Shown here in pieces: positions 60,266-64,000 of a stretch of DNA of 64,000 bases. Both the position numbers and the translations under genes were made by a program. Source of the DNA: UBA8752 sp042095055. Its GTDB lineage: Bacteria > Bacteroidota > Bacteroidia > Flavobacteriales_D > Sanyastnellaceae. The DNA is taken from the NCBI GenBank assembly GCA_042095055.1, contig JBELBZ010000001.1, forward strand, positions 1 to 64,000. The letters run 5' to 3'. The notes under the pieces were generated by a model. The model was not told where the DNA came from and did not search any database. It was given only the letters and a program-made list of their open reading frames with translations. How positions within the stretch are numbered: position 1 is the first letter of the stretch; each line of letters starts with the position of its first letter.

Positions 60266-62109
60266 GGCTGCGGTGCAGAAGTTTCGGGTTCAGGCTCTGG
60301 ATAGGGATCCGTCAGGTCGGCCTCGAGGATGCGGTTGAGCCTGCGTTCATTGGAAACGGTGCCGGTGAGGTATTGCTCCATCAACAAAGCGGCGATGGGC
60401 GCGGCCCACTGCCCGCCAAAACCTGAGTTCTCGACATAAACGCTGAGGGCGATTTGAGGGTCGTCCTGGGGCGCAAAGGCGATAAAAACAGAGTGGTCTT
60501 TTCGAGGTTCGTCTTGAACCGTACCCGTCTTTCCGCAAACGGCGATGCCATCGAGGCGCGCCCGTCGGCCCGTTCCAGAAGGGTCTTCAACGACCTGGCG
60601 CATGGCATTGATGACAGGCTCGAAATGGACGGCGTCTACCCCGGTCTCCATGCGGGCTCCCAATCCAGAAGGCTTGCCTTCATCCCCTACGGCGTGTATG
60701 AAGTGGGGCAACCGGTACCAGCCCCTGTTGGCCAGGGTCGCGGCCAAATTGGCCATTTGCAACGGTGTGGTCAGCAATTCTCCCTCACCAATGGAAATGG
60801 AGTAAACGGTTCCAAAGTCCCAACGCCGCCGACCATAGATGCCGTCGTAATAATCGCTGTCGGGAACGCTGCCTGTCGATGTTCCAGGCAACCGGCCACC
60901 CAGATTGGTGCCAAAGCCAAAGGCCATAACGCGCTTCCTCCAATCATCGAGTCCCAAAGCGGCCCGTTCGAATTTGGTGTCGCCTTTTCCGGCATTGACA
61001 ACACGCTGCATCACCTTGTAGAAATAGGGGTTGCAACTGTGAATCACGGCATTGCGCAAATCGTCTTGGGTGTGTGGGCCGTGACAACCGATGATGTTGC
61101 GGTCGCACGAGAACCGCGTGGTGGGGCGGATTTGTCCACCCTGCAGGGCGACCAATCCTTGCACCATTTTCCAGATAGAACCGGGCCGATAGGTGGCTTT
61201 AACTGCCCTGTTGAACAGCGGTTTATCGGAGTCGGAGACGAGGGTTTTGTAGTACGATCCGCGCTGCGATCCGACCAGCATGTCTGGATCAAAACCCGGA
61301 GCGGACACCATGGCCAGCACTTCCCCTGACCGCGGTTCAATGGCGACAACGCTGCCCTTTTTATTCTGCATCAGTTCTTCCGCGAACTGCTGCAGCGTGA
61401 GGTCGAGCGTGAGGGTGAGGTTCCGCCCCGATTCGGCCGGCTTGTCATCGCTTTCGGTCTGGTTCGTATTGCGAATGCGGTTGCGGGCATCGACCAGTAC
61501 GGAGGTCCGCCCTTTGACACCGCGGAGTTCCAATTCATAGACCCGTTCCAAGCCGCTGCGCCCGATGTGGTCCCCCATGCGGTAGAAGGCGTCTTCAGAT
61601 AGGTCCTCCCTCGAGGCCTCTGCATACTCTCCAATCAGGTGACCGGCAATCCCATGAATGTGGTTGCGGACGGGTCTGCTGCGAAAGGAAAAGCCTGGAA
61701 AGGACTGGATGGTCGAGGCCATTCGGGCGTGTTCCTCGATGCCGATACCGCGCCGTACGGTGGACTTTTTGTAGCGGCTGTAGCGCTTGGCCTTGCTCAA
61801 GGCAGCCTCCATGTCTTCCACCTCCATCCCTGCCCACAGGGCGGCCTCCTCCAACGCAGTGCTGTCCATCTCAGCCAGCATGCGGGGCAGCACCATCAGG
61901 TCATGCGCGGCCCTCGACCCCACCAACAGCTCGCCATTGCGGTCGAAAAACAAGCCCCGACTGGGCGGTATTGACTGTCGGTCGCTGGTCAGGGTGACGG
62001 CTTTTTCTTTCCATTCCGGTTGCCAGATCTGCAGGCTGAAGAGCCGGAGAATGAAAGCAGCTGTGAAAAACAGCACCAGCAGCACCACTGTCCGGAATCG
62101 GGTATCCAT
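60262..62109 (-). CDS. mrdA: Penicillin-binding protein 2 (transpeptidase)
   Basis: PBP2 crosslinks peptidoglycan during elongation and partners RodA. The predicted 615-aa protein has an N-terminal anchor (VVLLVLFFTAAFILRLFSL), a dimerisation domain, and the transpeptidase domain with SIWK (Ser311 nucleophile, Lys314), SCN in the HSCNPYF segment, and the KTGT motif (CGKTGTVQDEPRKD). The frame extends to 62235, but the ATG at 62109 puts the anchor at the N-terminus. Its ATG shares one base with the mreD stop (TAATG). Length is normal. Confidence 0.96.
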   Translation of the reverse strand: MDTRFRTVVLLVLFFTAAFILRLFSLQIWQPEWKEKAVTLTSDRQSIPPSRGLFFDRNGELLVGSRAAHDLMVLPRMLAEMDSTALEEAALWAGMEVEDMEAALSKAKRYSRYKKSTVRRGIGIEEHARMASTIQSFPGFSFRSRPVRNHIHGIAGHLIGEYAEASREDLSEDAFYRMGDHIGRSGLERVYELELRGVKGRTSVLVDARNRIRNTNQTESDDKPAESGRNLTLTLDLTLQQFAEELMQNKKGSVVAIEPRSGEVLAMVSAPGFDPDMLVGSQRGSYYKTLVSDSDKPLFNRAVKATYRPGSIWKMVQGLVALQGGQIRPTTRFSCDRNIIGCHGPHTQDDLRNAVIHSCNPYFYKVMQRVVNAGKGDTKFERAALGLDDWRKRVMAFGFGTNLGGRLPGTSTGSVPDSDYYDGIYGRRRWDFGTVYSISIGEGELLTTPLQMANLAATLANRGWYRLPHFIHAVGDEGKPSGLGARMETGVDAVHFEPVINAMRQVVEDPSGTGRRARLDGIAVCGKTGTVQDEPRKDHSVFIAFAPQDDPQIALSVYVENSGFGGQWAAPIAALLMEQYLTGTVSNERRLNRILEADLTDPYPEPEPETSAPQP

Positions 62110-62621
62110 TAGGAGCTCGATTTGCGGCGGTCTGGAGCGTAGACCATCATGTGCAAGACCAGACAGCAGAGGGTGGTAAATGCCGCACTGGTGAGGGTGG
62201 ACAACAGGGCACTGGGAATCAGGTGCCAGTACCAATTGGAAACCACCATCAGTGAGAGGTGATAAATCAACGCGGCGCAGAAGGTGAGCCCAACCAACCA
62301 GCTGGACCCCATGTCCCTGAGGATGGGTTGATCGCTGATTTCATACCCTTCGCGCGGTGCAAAAAGCCGGTGCAAGGAAGGGAGAAGTCCACCAAGGATT
62401 GTGCCGGCCACCATGTGTTGTCCGTAAGACCCTGTGGCGATATCCAGACCCACGCCCATGGCAAATCCAAGGATGAGTTTGAGGAATGAATTGGCTTGTG
62501 GCGGGATGAGCAAAAGGGCCCACAATGTCCATTCAGGCCGCGTCCATTCACCCAATGGGGAAACGTCCCTCAAGAAAAAGGCCTGCAGCAACACCAGCAA
62601 GAGGATCCGCAAGACCATCAT
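62109..62621 (-). CDS. mreD: Rod-shape-determining protein MreD
   Basis: The predicted 170-aa protein has five or six membrane segments (for example TLWALLLIPPQANSFLKLIL and LVGLTFCAALIYHLSLMVV), with no extra domain. MreD is a poorly conserved family recognised mainly by size, topology and position between mreC and mrdA, all of which hold here. It overlaps mreC by 4 bp at its start and mrdA by 1 bp at its end. It is thought to organise the elongasome in the inner membrane. Confidence 0.9.
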   Translation of the reverse strand: MMVLRILLLVLLQAFFLRDVSPLGEWTRPEWTLWALLLIPPQANSFLKLILGFAMGVGLDIATGSYGQHMVAGTILGGLLPSLHRLFAPREGYEISDQPILRDMGSSWLVGLTFCAALIYHLSLMVVSNWYWHLIPSALLSTLTSAAFTTLCCLVLHMMVYAPDRRKSSS

Positions 62622-63430
62622 GGCTGCAAGTCGGTTGAAGACAGGACCGTCCTTTCGGAGTCCGCTTGGTGAACCAAAAATTCCAGGTGGCGGGTCGCTT
62701 TGAAATCAGCGGCAGGAACCACAGACACCGACATGAAATCGGCGCCTGACTGCCGTTCTACGTCAAAGACGGTGCCCATCAGGACGTCTGCGGGAAACCG
62801 AAGGTCATAACCGGAGGTGAAAATCGAATCTCCGCGTTCTGCTTGAACGTGTCGTGGGACATCCCGCAACTGGAGGAGTCCCATGTCCACACCGTCCCAT
62901 CCCAGTGAAGCTACGGGGCCATTGCGGCCGATGCGACAGCTCCAAGAGGTACCGCTGTGCAGCAAAGTCAAAATCCGGCAGTGGGATGTTCCGATTTCTT
63001 CGACCGTGCCAAAAGCGGCACCGCCAGAAAGCACCCCCATACCGGTCTCAATGCCACCATCACGCCCTGGGGTTGCAATAGAAGGGGAGCGGGGCTTGCC
63101 GTCGGGACCTTTGATGAGCATCCCCCTGCGCACTGTCCAGTGCCGCACACTGTCCTCATTCCATGAAGCCACCAAATCCATGGACAGCAAACGCGACCTC
63201 AGGTCTGCATTCTCCTCCGCAAGCTTGGCGTTTTGTTCGGCCAATTTGAGGTAGTTGGACCACCCGTTTCTCTGGCTGTCGATCGCATAAGAAATGGCGC
63301 CGGTTTGGCGAAACCAACTCGATCGCGCGGCGCCATCGTTGCGAAACAAAACACTCAAAGACACCGCCATCAAGGCAATGAAGGCGAGTGTAAACGCATT
63401 TCGTATCAGAAGGAGCCACAGGTTCCGCAT
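62618..63430 (-). CDS. mreC: Rod-shape-determining protein MreC
   Basis: MreC is a periplasmic scaffold that binds PBP2 and activates the elongasome. The predicted 270-aa protein has an N-terminal membrane helix (AFTLAFIALMAVSLSVLF), a coiled-coil (about residues 60-85, LKLAEQNAKLAEENADLRS), and a C-terminal beta domain with NGPVASLGWDGVDMGLLQL and GDSIFTSGYDLRFPADVLMG. Length and topology are normal. It is 13 bp after mreB and overlaps mreD. Confidence 0.95.
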   Translation of the reverse strand: MRNLWLLLIRNAFTLAFIALMAVSLSVLFRNDGAARSSWFRQTGAISYAIDSQRNGWSNYLKLAEQNAKLAEENADLRSRLLSMDLVASWNEDSVRHWTVRRGMLIKGPDGKPRSPSIATPGRDGGIETGMGVLSGGAAFGTVEEIGTSHCRILTLLHSGTSWSCRIGRNGPVASLGWDGVDMGLLQLRDVPRHVQAERGDSIFTSGYDLRFPADVLMGTVFDVERQSGADFMSVSVVPAADFKATRHLEFLVHQADSERTVLSSTDLQP

Positions 63431-63443
63431 CGGCAGGCCGGCG

Positions 63444-64000
63444 TCACTCGCGCATCAGGAAGGCGAAATTCTCGACATTTTTGAGGGCGATGGCCGTACC
63501 TCTGGCCACAGCGCGCAAGGGCTCTTCCGCCACGTGCACTGGCAACCGGGTCTTGGAACTGATCCTCTTGTCCAAGCCGCGCAGCAAAGCGCCACCACCG
63601 GCGAGGTAAATGCCGGTTTTGTAGATGTCAGCAGAGAGTTCCGGGGGGGTGTTCTCCAAACAGCTCAGGATGGCTTCTTCAATCTTGGAAATCGACTTGT
63701 CCAAGGCCATGGCGATCTCGGCATAGCTGACCTGAATTTCCTTGGGGATGCCGGTCATGAGGTCCCGACCGCGCACTGCATAATCTTCGGGGGGCTCGTC
63801 GAGCTCCGTCAAAGCGCTGCCCACTTCAATTTTGATTTGCTCTGCCGTGCGCTCACCCACAAGGATGTTGTGCTGGCGGCGCATGTACTCTTCGATGTCT
63901 TGGGTGAATTCATCCCCCGCGACGCGGATGTTTTTGTCGGTCACAATACCGCCAAGGGCGATCACCGCAATTTCAGAAGTGCCACCACCGATGTCGATGA
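63444..64000 (-). CDS. mreB: Actin-like cell-shape protein MreB, 5' end outside window
   Basis: MreB polymerises under the inner membrane and positions cell-wall synthesis. The visible 3' part (about 185 residues) contains the phosphate-2 motif DIGGGTSEIAVIALGGIV near the window edge, QIKIEVGSALTELDEPPEDY, and the adenosine motif TGIYLAGGGALLRGLDKRI, and ends ALKNVENFAFLMRE. The start lies beyond position 64000. It is the first gene in the reading direction of the mreB-C-D-mrdA-rodA cluster. Confidence 0.97.
   Translation of the reverse strand, partial: IDIGGGTSEIAVIALGGIVTDKNIRVAGDEFTQDIEEYMRRQHNILVGERTAEQIKIEVGSALTELDEPPEDYAVRGRDLMTGIPKEIQVSYAEIAMALDKSISKIEEAILSCLENTPPELSADIYKTGIYLAGGGALLRGLDKRISSKTRLPVHVAEEPLRAVARGTAIALKNVENFAFLMRE

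Noticed and set aside
1..64000. CRISPR arrays, insertion sequences, prophage or integrated elements
   Set aside because: No direct-repeat arrays, transposase, integrase or phage motifs are seen; gene content is core throughout.

Overview
The window looks like a GC-rich member of the Bacteroidota, most likely Flavobacteriales, and probably a draft or metagenome assembly. Evidence seen in the sequence: secreted proteins with type IX secretion (T9SS) C-terminal tails, one SprB-type repeat, the Bacteroidota-typical families DUF2480, DUF4271, DUF6089 and DUF6427-like, the gene string CBS protein-nadK-DUF6089-uppS-bamA-skp-skp-murI, near absence of Shine-Dalgarno sites, and intergenic octamers close to the Bacteroidota -7 promoter element TAnnTTTG. 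A run of 100 N inside sucA marks a scaffold gap. The genus cannot be named from this sequence alone.

Layout. 1-4.6 kb: an edge-truncated secreted protein divergent from metG, then asd followed by a secreted Kunitz-domain protein. 4.7-12.2 kb: a lamin-tail secreted protein, then DUF4271-hemD-rnpA-S41 protease-O-antigen ligase-like protein, the last four overlapping or tightly spaced. 12.2-16.5 kb: a two-domain GT2-GT9 glycosyltransferase divergent from purD, then two small membrane genes. 16.6-26.9 kb: a large SprB/PKD/T9SS protein, purQ, dxs, DUF2480, polA, a lipoprotein and a small secreted protein, closed by a bidirectional terminator. 26.9-28.4 kb: esterase and pdxJ on the minus strand. 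28.5-36.5 kb: envelope operon (CBS, nadK, DUF6089, uppS, bamA, two skp-like chaperones, murI). 36.5-47.9 kb, all minus: gamma-carbonic anhydrase, yifB, gmhA, dsbD with a duplicated N-terminal domain, yhhQ, tilS, pabB, hemH, lpd. 48-54.9 kb, plus: MMPL/RND exporter, a three-gene oxidase-methyltransferase-dioxygenase unit, rfbA and a polyprenyl diphosphate synthase. 55-58.9 kb: sucA and sucB. 58.9-64 kb, minus: mreB-mreC-mreD-mrdA-rodA, with mreB cut by the window edge.

How genes work together. sucA, sucB and lpd encode all three 2-oxoglutarate dehydrogenase subunits. uppS, bamA, skp, murI, mrdA, rodA and mreBCD build the envelope. gmhA, the GT2-GT9 protein, the O-antigen ligase-like protein and rfbA suggest a heptose-containing LPS core with attached polysaccharide. 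hemD and hemH belong to heme synthesis. metG, tilS and rnpA serve translation and tRNA maturation. Nearly all of this is core housekeeping; there are no insertion sequences, phage genes, CRISPR arrays or tRNA/rRNA genes that I can see, and no gene-free stretch above about 160 bases.

The most promising uncharacterised system is the unit at 50529-52957: a heme-oxygenase-like diiron oxidase candidate, a SAM methyltransferase and a TauD-like Fe(II)/2-oxoglutarate dioxygenase, which together look like a compact small-molecule pathway. Other points are the GT2-GT9 fusion, the T9SS-exported Kunitz domain with Glu at P1, the DsbD duplication, and a set of promoter-like octamers so close to start codons that leaderless mRNAs are plausible.
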